From Clavibacter michiganensis (GTDB lineage: Bacteria > Actinomycetota > Actinomycetes > Actinomycetales > Microbacteriaceae): DNA of 64,000 nucleotides. Made by a program: the position numbers and the translations under genes. This document shows, one piece after another, positions 45,651 to 55,361 of this stretch (its first letter is position 1; each line of letters opens with the position of its first letter). The stretch lies in NCBI GenBank assembly GCA_002150995.1, contig MDHJ01000001.1, forward strand, positions 1,240,001 to 1,304,000, read 5' to 3'. Under the pieces are notes generated by a model, which was not told the origin of the DNA, searched no databases, and saw only the letters and a program-made list of their open reading frames with translations.

Positions 45651-46522
45651 GCGCCGTCCGTCCCGCCGGGGAGACCCGAACCGCTCCGGCCCCGGCCGCC
45701 GCCGCGCTCCCGGGCGTGCTCGCCCTCGGGATCCACCGGATCCGCTACGAGGTGCGCCGCTACTTCCGGCAGACCGACACGATCATCTTCACGTTCCTCT
45801 TCCCGGTGATCATGCTGACGATCTTCTCGGTCGCCTTCGGCTCGGCGGGCAACCTCGGCACGGCGCCCGACGGATCCGGCGGCGTCTCCGCCGCGGCCTA
45901 CTACCTGCCGGGCATGATCGCCGCGGGCATCCTCCTGAGCGGCGTGCAGAACCTCGCCGTCGACATCGCCATGGAGCGCAGCGACGGCACGCTCAAGCGG
46001 CTCGCGGGATCGCCCCTGCCCGTGCTGTCCTACTTCCTCGGCAAGGCCGGGCAGGTCATCGTCACCTCCCTGCTGCAGATCGCCGTGCTGCTGCTCGTCG
46101 CGCGCGTCGCCTTCGGCGTGGAGCTGCCGACGGACGCGGGCCGGTGGGCGACGGCCGCCTGGGTCTACGCCCTCGGCATCACGTCGTCGGCCGTGCTGGG
46201 CATCGCGCTCAGCCGCATCCCGCGCTCCGGCGCCTCCGCGACGGCCGTCATCACGCCGATCGTGCTCGTGCTGCAGTTCATCAGCGGCGTCTACCTGACC
46301 TTCACGATGCTGCCGGGCTGGCTGCAGGACGTGGCGGCCCTCCTGCCGTTGAAGTGGATGGCGCAGGGCATGCGCGCCGTGTTCCTGCCCGAGGCGCTCG
46401 CGGCCGTGGAGGCCGGCGGGTCGTGGGACCTCGGGGGCGTCCTCGTCGTGCTCCTCCTGTGGCTCGTCCTCGGCACGGTCGCCGCGGCCGTCACGTTCCG
46501 CTGGATCCGACGGGACTCCTGA
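45647..46522 (+). CDS. ABC-2 type exporter permease
   Basis: A 291-residue ABC-2 membrane protein. The first helix is TIIFTFLFPVIMLTIFSVAF, then five more (YYLPGMIAAGILLSGVQNL, VIVTSLLQIAVLLLVARVAF, WVYALGITSSAVLGIALS, ATAVITPIVLVLQFISGVYL, VLVVLLLWLVLGTVAAAVTF). The N-terminal cytosolic arm ends RYEVRRYFRQTD. Together with the ATPase it forms a homodimeric exporter, cargo unknown. Confidence 0.9.
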   Translation: MSAVRPAGETRTAPAPAAAALPGVLALGIHRIRYEVRRYFRQTDTIIFTFLFPVIMLTIFSVAFGSAGNLGTAPDGSGGVSAAAYYLPGMIAAGILLSGVQNLAVDIAMERSDGTLKRLAGSPLPVLSYFLGKAGQVIVTSLLQIAVLLLVARVAFGVELPTDAGRWATAAWVYALGITSSAVLGIALSRIPRSGASATAVITPIVLVLQFISGVYLTFTMLPGWLQDVAALLPLKWMAQGMRAVFLPEALAAVEAGGSWDLGGVLVVLLLWLVLGTVAAAVTFRWIRRDS

Positions 46523-46559
46523 GCGTGCGCGCGCACCCGGCGGCTGGCAGGCTCGGGGC

Positions 46560-47777
46560 ATGATCCCCACCCGCTGGGTGCACGTCGCCTACGCCGTGAC
46601 CATGGCGCTCCTCGTCGTGCTCGCCGTCACCGGGCTCGACGACCCCGCCCCGACGCTGGCGGCCGTCGCGGCGATGTCGGCGCTGTACCTCGTGGTGGGC
46701 CGCCCGGCGCTCGTGGCGTCGGCGGCCGCGGCGGCCTCGGTTCCCGAGCGCCCGGAGCGGTCGGCCGTCGTGTTCCTCGTGCTCGTGATCCCCGTCGCCA
46801 CGTGGGGCGTCGCGACCATGTCGTCGTTCGCGGTCGTGCAGTGCGTGCTGTGTCCGCTCGTGTGGCTGCTCACGACGAGCGTGCGGGACGCCGTGCTCGG
46901 CACCCTCGTGCTCACCGCGTCGATCGCCCTCGGGTTCGTCGCGGGGTTCGGGGACCTGCCGGGCGCGCTGCCCACCATGGCCGTGTCGCAGGGGCTGAGC
47001 CTCGGCGGGAGCATCGCCCTCGGCCTCTGGATCACCCGGATCGCCGACCTCAGCCGCGAACGGCTGGAACTCCTCGAGGGCCTCCGGGCCGCGCAGGCGC
47101 AGGTCGAGGAGCTCGGCCGCGAGGCGGGCGCGGCGCGCGAGCGGCAGCGGCTGTCGGCCGACCTGCACGACACGGTCGCCCAGGACCTCACGGGCCTCGT
47201 GATGCTCGCCCAGCGCGGCCGGCGCGAGCTGCGCGGCGCCGACGCGGACGCCGCCGACGCGACCCTCGCGCTCCTCGAGGAGAGCGCGCGGGACGCGCTC
47301 ACGCAGACCCGGTCCATCGTGGCGGCCACCGCCCCCGTGGAGCTCGGCGACGGCCTGGGGCCCGCGCTCGCGCGCCTCGGCGCCCGGATGGAGCGGGAGA
47401 CGGGGATCCCCGTCGGCGTGCGGACCGCCGACGGCGCGGGCGTCGTCGACCGCGACGCCGAGGTGATCCTGCTCCGCTGCGCCCAGGAGGGCCTCGCGAA
47501 CGTCCGCCGCCATGCCGGCGCGACCGCGGTGGAGCTGGTGCTCGCGCGCGCGGGCGCCGACGTCGTGCTCGGCGTCCACGACGACGGCCGCGGCTTCGAC
47601 GCGGGCAGCCCGTCCTCCGGCTACGGGCTCGACGGGATGCGGCGCCGGCTCGACGCCGCGGGCGGACTGCTCGAGGTGGCGAGCGGCCCCGACGGCACGC
47701 GGCTCACCGCCCGGATCCCCGCGCACGCGGCGGCGCTCCCCGCGGCGGCGCCCGTCCCCGCGCGGGCACGCGCATGA
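46560..47777 (+). CDS. NarL-type sensor histidine kinase
   Basis: A 405-residue kinase with about five N-terminal membrane helices, a short coiled linker and a HisKA_3 domain. The phospho-acceptor is His203 in LSADLHDTVAQDLTG. The ATPase shows CAQEGLANVRRHAGA and DDGRGFD ... GYGLDGMRRRL. Although in the same orientation as the ABC genes, its own CAGGCT hexamer ends 6 nt before the ATG, so it may also be transcribed alone. Gene pair with the regulator at 47774; the pairing with an ABC exporter resembles antimicrobial-peptide or envelope-stress modules. Confidence 0.9.
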   Translation: MIPTRWVHVAYAVTMALLVVLAVTGLDDPAPTLAAVAAMSALYLVVGRPALVASAAAAASVPERPERSAVVFLVLVIPVATWGVATMSSFAVVQCVLCPLVWLLTTSVRDAVLGTLVLTASIALGFVAGFGDLPGALPTMAVSQGLSLGGSIALGLWITRIADLSRERLELLEGLRAAQAQVEELGREAGAARERQRLSADLHDTVAQDLTGLVMLAQRGRRELRGADADAADATLALLEESARDALTQTRSIVAATAPVELGDGLGPALARLGARMERETGIPVGVRTADGAGVVDRDAEVILLRCAQEGLANVRRHAGATAVELVLARAGADVVLGVHDDGRGFDAGSPSSGYGLDGMRRRLDAAGGLLEVASGPDGTRLTARIPAHAAALPAAAPVPARARA

Positions 47778-48466
47778 CCGGCGGCGCGCGCACGGCCGCG
47801 GGGCCGATCCGCGTGGCCGTCGTCGACGACCACCCCGTCGTCCGGGCCGGCCTCGCCGCCCTCCTCGCCTCCGCCGAGGGGATCGAGGTGGTGGGCCAGG
47901 CGGCCGACGGCGAGGCGGCGGTCGCCCTCGCCCGCGCCGAGCGGCCGGACGTCGTCCTCATGGACCTCCGCATGCCCGTCCTCGACGGCGTCGGCGCCAC
48001 CGCCCGCATGCGCGAGGAGGCGCCGGACGTGCGCGTGCTCGTGCTCACGACCTACGAGACGGACGCGAGCATCCTCACGGCCATCGAGGCGGGCGCCCGC
48101 GGGTACCTGCTGAAGGCGGCGCCGGAGGACGAGATCCTCGCGGGCGTCCGCGCCGTCGCGCGCGGCGAGGTGGCCCTCGCGCCCGCCATCGCGGCGCTGC
48201 TCGTGCGCGAGGTGGCCCGACCGGCCGCCGATCCGCCGGCCCCGGCGCCGGCCCTCAGCCCCCGGGAGACCGAGGTGCTGGCCCTCGTCGCGATCGGCCG
48301 GACCAACGCCCGGATCGCCGCCGAGCTGCACGTGACGCCCGCGACCGTCAAGACGCACCTGCTGCACGTCTTCGAGAAGCTGGGCGTCGGCGACCGGACG
48401 CGGGCGGTCACGCTGGCGATGGAGCTGGGCCTGCTGCCGTCCGCGACACGGCCCGCCGACGCCTGA
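47774..48466 (+). CDS. NarL/LuxR-type response regulator
   Basis: A 230-residue regulator with a receiver domain (DD at 18-19, phospho-acceptor Asp64 in VVLMDLRMPV, T/S in VLVLTTYE, Lys in GYLLKAAPE). A LuxR helix-turn-helix follows at 160-222 (LSPRETEVLALVAIGRTNAR, ELHVTPATVKTHLLHVFEKL). ATGA overlap with the kinase stop. Likely controls the exporter genes upstream; the palindrome at 44655-44684 is a candidate site. Confidence 0.93.
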   Translation: MTGGARTAAGPIRVAVVDDHPVVRAGLAALLASAEGIEVVGQAADGEAAVALARAERPDVVLMDLRMPVLDGVGATARMREEAPDVRVLVLTTYETDASILTAIEAGARGYLLKAAPEDEILAGVRAVARGEVALAPAIAALLVREVARPAADPPAPAPALSPRETEVLALVAIGRTNARIAAELHVTPATVKTHLLHVFEKLGVGDRTRAVTLAMELGLLPSATRPADA

Positions 48467-48490
48467 GCCGACGCGCGCGGGCGTCCCGGA

Positions 48491-49171
48491 TCAGGAGGAC
48501 GCGACGAAGCCGCCCACCTCGAGCAGGGCGTGGTCCGCGGTGGTGCACGCCGCCTGCGGCCACGCGATGAAGAGCGACGCGGTGGATCCGGGCGGGTAGA
48601 CTCGCAGGCCGTCGGCGTCGGTCGTGCCGCACTCGGCGTCGGCGTACACGCCCGGCTCCGTGTAGTGCAGCGGCGCCTGGGCGGAGGCGCCGGGAGCCAG
48701 CCGCACGGTCGGGTGGTCGGCGGCGCGGTCGAGCGTCGCGGGGACGCCGAGCTGCGTGCCGTCGCCGTTGCCGACGAAGGAGACGCCCGGCCAACCCTGC
48801 AGGCTGCAGGCGGTGGAGGACGCGTTGGCGACGACCACGGTGACGCGCTGCTGGCTCATCCCCGTGCCCTCGCCGGGGTCGCCGCCGGGTCCGGACGCGG
48901 GCGCGACGGATCCGCTCAGCTGGTCGACCGTGCACCGGGCGTCCTCGCCGGAGGCGGCCGGGTCGCCGGTGGCGCCGTCGGAGGCGGCCGGGGTCGCGGA
49001 CGCCGAGGGTGCGGGGGCCGACGTCGGGGCGACGCTCGCGGGCCCGTCGGCGGGCGGCGTCGTGGCGGATCCGCCGGGGGAGCCCGTGCAGCCGGCGAGC
49101 CCGATGGCGGCGGCGAGGGCGAGGGGAGCGAGGACGCGGGGGAGCCGCGCGGGGCGGCGATCGATGCTCAT
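48491..49171 (-). CDS. DUF4232 lipoprotein
   Basis: A 226-residue secreted lipoprotein: basic start, hydrophobic core and lipobox IGLAGC at residue 27-28. An Ala/Ser/Pro-rich low-complexity linker follows. The C-terminal DUF4232 domain reads VVVANASSTACSLQGWPGVS, VRLAPGASAQAPLHYTE and LFIAWPQAACTT. Four Cys suggest two disulphides. Function unknown. Its stop is 24 bp from the convergent response regulator's stop. Confidence 0.85.
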   Translation of the reverse strand: MSIDRRPARLPRVLAPLALAAAIGLAGCTGSPGGSATTPPADGPASVAPTSAPAPSASATPAASDGATGDPAASGEDARCTVDQLSGSVAPASGPGGDPGEGTGMSQQRVTVVVANASSTACSLQGWPGVSFVGNGDGTQLGVPATLDRAADHPTVRLAPGASAQAPLHYTEPGVYADAECGTTDADGLRVYPPGSTASLFIAWPQAACTTADHALLEVGGFVASS

Positions 49172-49512
49172 CGGACCTGTCTACGCCGCCGTCCGCCCCC
49201 GCGCGAGGGCCTGTCCGATCCGCGCGGGCACGGCCGCCGGCCGCGCGGCCGCCCCCGACCGCGGGACACCGCGGTAACGCTTGGGTAACGTCTGGCCGGA
49301 GCCGTATCGGCGGCCAGGGAAATGGATAAGTTCTGACCGACGACAAAAGTGCGGACCGCCCGTGACCGGCTGTCCGCTCCGCGTCGCCCAGCACCTCCAC
49401 ACCACAGCAGCACCCGACCCGAGGACGCGTCGGCGCACCGCACGGCTCCCGCGACGACGCGCGGCCCGGTGCCCGCACGGCCCGGGCGGGCCACCCGAGA
49501 GGACCCGCCGAC
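49172..49512. other. Divergent intergenic region, lipoprotein / chvE
   Basis: 341 bp without a gene. It contains two GGTAACG copies 11 bp apart (49273-49279 and 49284-49290). A comparatively AT-rich block at 49318-49350 includes TAAGTT, the best -10 candidate for chvE. The remainder is GC-rich leader. The GGTAACG pair may be an activator or repressor site for the sugar operon. Confidence 0.5.
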
Positions 49513-50652
49513 ATGGCATCCGGACGACACGCACGACAGATCAGCTCCCTCCTCCTCCTCGCCGGCGTCGCCGTCGGCATGACCGCGTGCGCGCCCCAGG
49601 GCGCCACGAACACCGGCTCGGCCGGTGGCGGCGACGAGTCCGGCACCGAGTGCAACGTGGGCATCTCCATGCCCACCCGCAGCCTCGAGCGGTGGATCAA
49701 CGACGGCGAGGGCCTGAAGACCAAGCTCGAGGCCGACGACTGCGCGGTCGACCTCCAGTACGCCGACAACAAGACGGACGCGCAGATCAGCCAGATCCAG
49801 AACCAGGTCGCGGGCGGCGCCAAGATCCTCGTGGTCGCGGCCGTCGACGGCAAGACCCTGGGCCCGGCCCTCGAGGACGCGAAGACGCAGGGCGTCACCG
49901 TCATCGCGTACGACCGCCTCATCAACGGCACCGACGCGGTCGACTACTACGCGACCTTCGACAACTACAAGGTGGGCCAGCTCCAGGGCGAGTTCATCAA
50001 GGACCAGCTCGACCTCGACAACGCCGCCGGGCCCTTCACCATGGAGCCGTTCGCGGGCAGCCCCGACGACAACAACGCCGGCTTCTTCTTCGGCGGCGCC
50101 TGGGACGTCCTCCAGCCCTACGTCGAGAGCGGCAAGCTGACGGTGCCCTCGGGCAAGTCGCCCGCCACGAGCGAGGACTGGCAGTCCATCGGCATCCTCG
50201 GCTGGGGATCCGACGACGCGCAGGCCGAGATGGACAACCGCCTGCAGTCCTTCTACACGGGCGGCCAGAAGGTCCAGGTCGTGCTCTCGCCCAACGACAG
50301 CCTCGCGCTCGGCATCGAGGCGTCGCTCTCCAGCGCCGGCTACGCGCCCGGCGCCGACTGGCCCGTCATCACCGGCCAGGACGCCGACAAGGCGAACGTC
50401 CAGGCGATCCTCGCGGACAAGCAGTCCATGACCGTCTGGAAGGACACCCGGGCGCTCGGCGACCAGGTCCAGAAGATGATCGGCGAGATCGTGGCCGGCG
50501 ACGACGTCACCGTCAACGACACCGACTCGTACGACAACGGCAACAAGGTCGTCCCGTCGTTCCTGCTCGACCCGCAGGTGGTCGTGAAGGACGACGTGCA
50601 GACCACGCTCATCGACTCCGGCTTCCTGAAGGCCTCCGACGTCGGCCTGTAG
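49513..50652 (+). CDS. chvE: Multiple-monosaccharide ABC transporter binding protein
   Basis: A 379-residue ChvE/xylose-binding type lipoprotein with signal peptide and lipobox VGMTAC. Features include ISMPTRSLERWINDGEGLK, DLQYADNKTDAQISQIQNQV, ILVVAAVDGKTLGPALEDAK, VIAYDRLI and VLSPNDSLALGIEASLSSAG. These are the usual Periplasmic_binding type-1 signatures. It binds neutral sugars such as glucose, galactose or xylose outside the cell. Separated from the ATPase gene by a strong hairpin, which probably lets it be made in excess. Confidence 0.92.
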   Translation: MASGRHARQISSLLLLAGVAVGMTACAPQGATNTGSAGGGDESGTECNVGISMPTRSLERWINDGEGLKTKLEADDCAVDLQYADNKTDAQISQIQNQVAGGAKILVVAAVDGKTLGPALEDAKTQGVTVIAYDRLINGTDAVDYYATFDNYKVGQLQGEFIKDQLDLDNAAGPFTMEPFAGSPDDNNAGFFFGGAWDVLQPYVESGKLTVPSGKSPATSEDWQSIGILGWGSDDAQAEMDNRLQSFYTGGQKVQVVLSPNDSLALGIEASLSSAGYAPGADWPVITGQDADKANVQAILADKQSMTVWKDTRALGDQVQKMIGEIVAGDDVTVNDTDSYDNGNKVVPSFLLDPQVVVKDDVQTTLIDSGFLKASDVGL

Positions 50653-50665
50653 CCCGCACCGCGGT

Positions 50666-50700
50666 CGACGGGCGCCCGGCACCACGCCGGGCGCCCGTCG
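50666..50700 (+). terminator. Intra-operon hairpin between chvE and mmsA
   Basis: CGACGGGCGCCCGGC and GCCGGGCGCCCGTCG pair perfectly (15 bp) around ACCAC, 14 bp after the chvE stop. It likely attenuates read-through or protects the chvE message from 3' decay. Confidence 0.75.
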
Positions 50701-50778
50701 GCCGCGCATCCGTCTCCACCCCGCGCGCGCCGACCCGGCGAGCGCGACCGACCCGAACGGGAACCAGGAGCAACAGGA

Positions 50779-52323
50779 ATGAACGACGTCATCCTGCAGA
50801 TGACCGGCATCGTCAAGGAGTTCACCGGCGTGCGCGCCCTCGACGGCGTGGACGTGACCGTCCGCCGCGGGGAGGTGCACGCCATCTGCGGCGAGAACGG
50901 CGCGGGCAAGTCGACGCTGATGAAGGTGCTCAGCGGCGTGTACCCGCACGGCTCGTACGAGGGCACGATCACCATCGACGGCCGCGAGGTCCGCTACGGA
51001 TCCATCAACGACAGCGAGCGCGACGGGGTGGTCATCATCCACCAGGAGCTCGCGCTCAGCCCCTACCTCTCCATCGCGGAGAACATCTTCCTCGGCAACG
51101 AGCTCTCGCGCGGCGGCGTCATCGACTGGAACCGCACGAACCTCGAGGCCGTCAAGCTGCTGAGGCGCGTCGGGCTCGACGAGAACCCGGCAACGCGCGT
51201 GCTCGAGCTCGGCGTGGGCAAGCAGCAGCTCGTGGAGATCGCGAAGGCGCTCTCCAAGGAGGTCAAGCTCCTGATCCTCGACGAGCCGACCGCCGCGCTC
51301 AACGACGACGACTCCGCGCACCTGCTCGGCCTCATCCGCCTGCTGCGCGACGAGGGCATCACGAGCATCATCATCAGCCACAAGCTCAACGAGATCCGGG
51401 CGATCGCCGACGACGTCACGGTCATCCGCGACGGCCGCACCATCGAGACCTTCCCCGTCACCGACTCGGACGAGATCGAGACGCGCATCATCCGCGCCAT
51501 GGTCGGCCGCCCGCTCGACGCCCAGTTCCCGCCGCGCGAGCCGCGCATCGGCGAGGAGAAGCTGCGGGTGGAGAACTGGACCGTGCACCACCCGGTGGAC
51601 GTCGACCGGATCGTGGTGGACGACGCGTCGTTCAGCGTCCGCGCGGGCGAGGTCGTCGGGTTCGCCGGCCTCATGGGGGCCGGCCGCACCGAGCTCGCCA
51701 TGAGCATCTTCGGCCGCTCCTACGGATCCGGCATCACCGGCCGGATCTTCAAGGACGGCAAGGAGATCCGCACGCGCACCGTGAGCGAGGCCATCAAGAA
51801 CGGCATCGCGTACGCGACCGAGGACCGGAAGCGCTACGGGCTCAACCTCATCGGCAGCATCACGGTCAACGTCTCGGCCGCCGCGCTCTCCAAGCTCGTC
51901 CGCCTCGGCGTCATCGACCGCCACCGCGAGTACGCGGTCGCGGACGACTACCGGAAGAGGATGAACATCAAGACGCCCGACGTCGCGGCGGTGGTCGGCA
52001 AGCTGTCCGGCGGCAACCAGCAGAAGGTCGTCCTCAGCAAGTGGATCTACTCGGGTCCCGACGTCCTCATCCTCGACGAGCCGACCCGCGGCATCGACGT
52101 GGGGGCGAAGTACGAGATCTACAGCATCATCAACCAGCTCGCGGCCGAGGGGAAGGCGGTCATCGTCATCTCCTCCGAGCTGCCGGAGCTCATCGGCCTC
52201 TCGGACCGGATCTACACGATCGCCGAGGGGCGGCTCACCGCCGAGGTCACCCGGGCCGACGCGACACAGGAGGAGCTGATGCGGCACATGACCGCCAGCC
52301 GGAAGTCAGGAGTCGACCAGTGA
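50779..52323 (+). CDS. mmsA: Multiple-monosaccharide ABC transporter ATPase
   Basis: A 514-residue sugar ATPase with two nucleotide-binding domains. The first has Walker [13 protein letters not shown]-loop [20 protein letters not shown], signature [12 protein letters not shown] and [11 protein letters not shown]. The second has the degenerate Walker A of this family ([16 protein letters not shown]), [25 protein letters not shown] and [26 protein letters not shown] lies before the ATG. The stop overlaps the permease GTG start. Confidence 0.94.
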   Translation: MNDVILQMTGIVKEFTGVRALDGVDVTVRRGEVHAICGENGAGKSTLMKVLSGVYPHGSYEGTITIDGREVRYGSINDSERDGVVIIHQELALSPYLSIAENIFLGNELSRGGVIDWNRTNLEAVKLLRRVGLDENPATRVLELGVGKQQLVEIAKALSKEVKLLILDEPTAALNDDDSAHLLGLIRLLRDEGITSIIISHKLNEIRAIADDVTVIRDGRTIETFPVTDSDEIETRIIRAMVGRPLDAQFPPREPRIGEEKLRVENWTVHHPVDVDRIVVDDASFSVRAGEVVGFAGLMGAGRTELAMSIFGRSYGSGITGRIFKDGKEIRTRTVSEAIKNGIAYATEDRKRYGLNLIGSITVNVSAAALSKLVRLGVIDRHREYAVADDYRKRMNIKTPDVAAVVGKLSGGNQQKVVLSKWIYSGPDVLILDEPTRGIDVGAKYEIYSIINQLAAEGKAVIVISSELPELIGLSDRIYTIAEGRLTAEVTRADATQEELMRHMTASRKSGVDQ

Positions 52324-53528
52324 CCGTCATCCCCGAGCAGGCCACCGCGCCGGACGTTCCCACGCCGGACGGGATCAAGAAGCGCCCGCGACGCCGGGTC
52401 GACCTCCGCCAGTACGGGATCCTCGCGGCCCTCGCCGTCATCATCCTGCTGTTCCAGATCCTCACCGAGGGGCGGCTGCTCTACCCGGGCAACGTCGCGA
52501 ACCTCATCCAGCAGAACGCGTACGTGCTGATCCTCGCGATGGGCATGGTCATCGTCATCATCGCGGGCCACATCGACCTGTCGGTGGGCTCGGTCGTCGC
52601 GACCGTGGGTGCGGTCGCCGCGCTCAGCATGAACGAGTGGGGCCTGCCGTGGGGGACCGCGGTGGTCCTCTCGCTCGTCGTGGGCGCGCTCATCGGCGCG
52701 TGGCAGGGCTTCTGGGTGGCCTTCGTCGGGATCCCGGCGTTCATCGTGACGCTCGCGGGCATGCTCGTCTTCCGCGGCGTCGCGCTGGTGCTGCTCACCG
52801 GCGGCACGATCTCGGGCCTCCCGGCCGAGTTCAACTCCATCGGCAGCGGCAACCTGCCGACGACCGGCGCGCCCGACCTCATCACCCTCGGGATCGGCGC
52901 GCTCGTGTCGCTCGCGCTCGTGGTGCAGCAGCTGCGCACCCGCGCCACGCTCCGCAAGCTCGAGCTGCCGCGGGAGCGCGGGGCCTCGTTCTGGATCCGC
53001 ACGGCCATCGCCGTCTTCGCGATCATGTACCTCTGCTACCTGCTGGCGTACAACCGCGGGACGCCGATCATCCTGATCATCCTGGCGACGCTCGTGCTCC
53101 TGTACTCGTTCCTCCTCACCCGCACGGTGTTCGGGCGGCACGTGTACGCGATGGGCGGCAACCTGTTCGCCGCGATGATGTCGGGCGTGAAGACCCAGTG
53201 GGTCAACTTCTTCATCTTCGTCAACATGGGGCTCCTCGCCGGGCTCGCGGGCGTGGTCAGCACGGCGCGCGCCGGCAGCGCGGTCGCCTCGGCCGGCCAG
53301 AGCTTCGAGCTCGACGCCATCGCCGCGGTGTTCATCGGCGGCGCGGCGGTGCAGGGCGGCGTGGGCACGGTGGTCGGCGCGGTCATCGGCGGCCTCGTGA
53401 TGGGCGTGCTCAACCAGGGCCTGTCGATCCTCTCGGTGGACGCGGCGTGGCAGCAGGTCATCAAGGGACTGGTGCTGCTGCTCGCGGTCGCCTTCGACGT
53501 GTACAGCAAGCGCCGCTCCGGGCGCTGA
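52320..53528 (+). CDS. mmsB: Multiple-monosaccharide ABC transporter permease
   Basis: A 402-residue inner-membrane subunit with about ten helices. Family motifs are [54 protein letters not shown] and [20 protein letters not shown]. The length exceeds the classic RbsC because of an inserted soluble loop near 215-240 ([20 protein letters not shown]), which is normal for the MmsB branch. It ends the operon in front of a perfect terminator. Confidence 0.93.
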   Translation: MTVIPEQATAPDVPTPDGIKKRPRRRVDLRQYGILAALAVIILLFQILTEGRLLYPGNVANLIQQNAYVLILAMGMVIVIIAGHIDLSVGSVVATVGAVAALSMNEWGLPWGTAVVLSLVVGALIGAWQGFWVAFVGIPAFIVTLAGMLVFRGVALVLLTGGTISGLPAEFNSIGSGNLPTTGAPDLITLGIGALVSLALVVQQLRTRATLRKLELPRERGASFWIRTAIAVFAIMYLCYLLAYNRGTPIILIILATLVLLYSFLLTRTVFGRHVYAMGGNLFAAMMSGVKTQWVNFFIFVNMGLLAGLAGVVSTARAGSAVASAGQSFELDAIAAVFIGGAAVQGGVGTVVGAVIGGLVMGVLNQGLSILSVDAAWQQVIKGLVLLLAVAFDVYSKRRSGR

Positions 53529-53541
53529 CCCGCGACCCGGA

Positions 53542-53592
53542 CGACCGACGGCCCGGCCGGCCCCTCGCGGGGTCCGGCCGGGCCGTCGGTCG
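53542..53592 (+). terminator. 19-bp perfect hairpin after mmsB
   Basis: CGACCGACGGCCCGGCCGG pairs without mismatch with CCGGCCGGGCCGTCGGTCG around a 13-nt loop, 13 bp after the mmsB stop. No T tract. It separates the sugar operon from the convergent signal peptidase gene. Confidence 0.85.
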
Positions 53593-53660
53593 TGCGGGCG
53601 CCATGCTGTAGGCAGGCTCTGCCGCGGGATCGTCCGGTGGAGCCGGATGCCGTCGTGCGC

Positions 53661-54418
53661 TCAGCCGCGGTGGCGTCCGCGGGACCGGCGCTCGTCGACG
53701 GCCGCCTCGTCGGCCGCTCCGACGACGTCCGCGGCGGCGGCGTCCCCAGCGGCGGACGCCCGACGGCGACGGCGGGCCTGCACGGCGCCCGTCACGATCG
53801 TGACCGCGGCGTAGGCGAGGAGCGCGACCGCGGCGGCGGGGATGATCCAGCCGCGGGCCTGCCCGTTGACGGCCTGGTTGGCCCAGCCCACGAGCGGCAC
53901 CGAGTACCAGACCTCGCCCTGGATCTGCCCGGGCGCCACCGGCAGCGAGTCCGGCGACGCGTTGTTGTCGCCCTGGAAGGTGAAGGACCGCGAGCCGTCC
54001 GAGGCGGAGGAGATGGCGGTGATGCGGTGCGTGATGACCGCGGGTCGCCCGAGCGGATCTGGTAGGTCGCCACGTCGCCGACCTCGAGCGCGTCGGTGTC
54101 CACCGGCCGCACCACGATCAGGGTCCCGGGCGGCAGGGTCGGCTCCATCGACTGCGTGAGGATCGTGAGCGGCACCGACCCGGTGGCCTTCGGCACCACG
54201 AGCAGCACGCCCGCGAGCGCGACGACGAGGAGCAGGATCCCGACGCTGACGCCCACGCCCACGGAGCGCAGCAGCTGCGCGACGGCGCCGCGGGTCCGCG
54301 TGCCGGCGTCGGGCTGAGCGGGTGCCGCGCCGTCGGCGGGGCGACCGGCGTCGTCCGCGGCGCGGTCGGCGGCGTCGGCCTGCCGCGGGCGGCGGATGCG
54401 GGGGAGGAGGGGGCTCAT
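53661..54418 (-). CDS. SipW-type signal peptidase I, frameshifted
   Basis: About 252 residues once one base is restored near 54041-54052. The Ala/Asp-rich cytosolic tail is followed by a membrane helix (VSVGILLLVVALAGVLLVVP). The nucleophile is in LTILTQSMEPTLPPGTLIVV, then VGDVATYQIRSG. The next frame has VITHRITAI, where the ER/SipW branch carries His in place of the usual catalytic Lys. It continues with FTFQGDNNASPDS, a second helix (GWIIPAAAVALLAYAAVTIV) and a basic tail. It is the last gene of the SipW-cognate operon and most likely cleaves the three exported proteins encoded upstream. Confidence 0.87.
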
Positions 54419-54449
54419 TCTCGTGTCGTCCGGCTCGGTTCGGGTGGGG

Positions 54450-55361
54450 TCAGGCGCAGCGGAAGCCGCGGGCGCCGTTCTGCGTGATGGCCGTGATGGT
54501 GCCGCCGGCGACCTGGCCGACGCTCCGGTCGTTCGCGTCGAGGCGGTCGACGCGCACCTTCACGGGGCCGTCGGCGGCGAGCGTCGCGGGCACCTCGGCG
54601 GCGCTGATCGTGGCCTTGCCGTAGTAGCCCTGCGACTTGGCGATCGTCGTGCCGTTGACGATGACCGCGTACCAGGTCTCGAGCGGGGCCTTCGTCACGT
54701 CCCAGCCCACGATGACGTACCAGTTCCCGTCGGTCGGCTGGCAGCTGAAGCCGCCGGTGACGGCGGGGGCGGGGGTCGTCTGCCGGGCGGCGGCGGTGTC
54801 GCGGCCGGTCCAGCTGCCGGAGCCGAGCACGGTCGTGAGCGTCGCGGTGACTCCGGCGGCGCCGGTCGGGAACGCGGTCGCGGTCGTGCGCACGCACCAG
54901 GTGACGGCCTGGCCGGCGGACAGGGTGCCGGACAGGGCGGGCGGCACGATCCAGTTGCCCGTGGCGGCGTCCGACCCGGGCGCGGTGGTGGCGGTGCAGG
55001 TCGATCCCGTCGCGGTCCAGACGACGACGCGCACGTTGCGGGCGAGGTACTGGTCGTCGGCCGTGGTGAAGGCCGCCGTCATGGTGCCGGTCCACGCGGC
55101 GCGGGTCGACCCCGTGTTGGTGACGAGGACCGTGGCCGTGCGGCTGGGGCTCTGCGCGGTGACCTCGCCCGCGAGCCGGTCGAAGCCCGCCTCGGTGACC
55201 GCGACGGTCGCGCTCTGCACGTTCGCGCCCGTCGTGACGGTCGACGCCCAGAGCGCGTGGCCGGCGGTGCCGCCGATCCCGACGAGGAGCACGGTGACGC
55301 CGACGAGGAGCGCGGCGTGGAGGCGGCCCGGCCTGCGGGCGGCGCGGGGCCGGCGGCTCAC
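54450..55361 (-). CDS. SipW-cognate exported protein with C-terminal beta-sandwich
   Basis: A 303-residue exported protein. The GTG at 55361 overlaps the previous stop. A hydrophobic signal (AALLVGVTVLLVGIGGTAG) ends in HALWASTV, the A-L-W motif shared by the three proteins of this locus. The mature part is Thr/Ala/Val-rich (VAVTEAGFDRLAGEV, ATVLVTNTGSTRAAWTGTMT). It has paired Cys and an apparent fibronectin-like C-terminal domain (NWYVIVGWDVTKAPLETWYA). No sortase motif. A structural or adhesive surface role is inferred. Confidence 0.78.
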   Translation of the reverse strand: MSRRPRAARRPGRLHAALLVGVTVLLVGIGGTAGHALWASTVTTGANVQSATVAVTEAGFDRLAGEVTAQSPSRTATVLVTNTGSTRAAWTGTMTAAFTTADDQYLARNVRVVVWTATGSTCTATTAPGSDAATGNWIVPPALSGTLSAGQAVTWCVRTTATAFPTGAAGVTATLTTVLGSGSWTGRDTAAARQTTPAPAVTGGFSCQPTDGNWYVIVGWDVTKAPLETWYAVIVNGTTIAKSQGYYGKATISAAEVPATLAADGPVKVRVDRLDANDRSVGQVAGGTITAITQNGARGFRCA

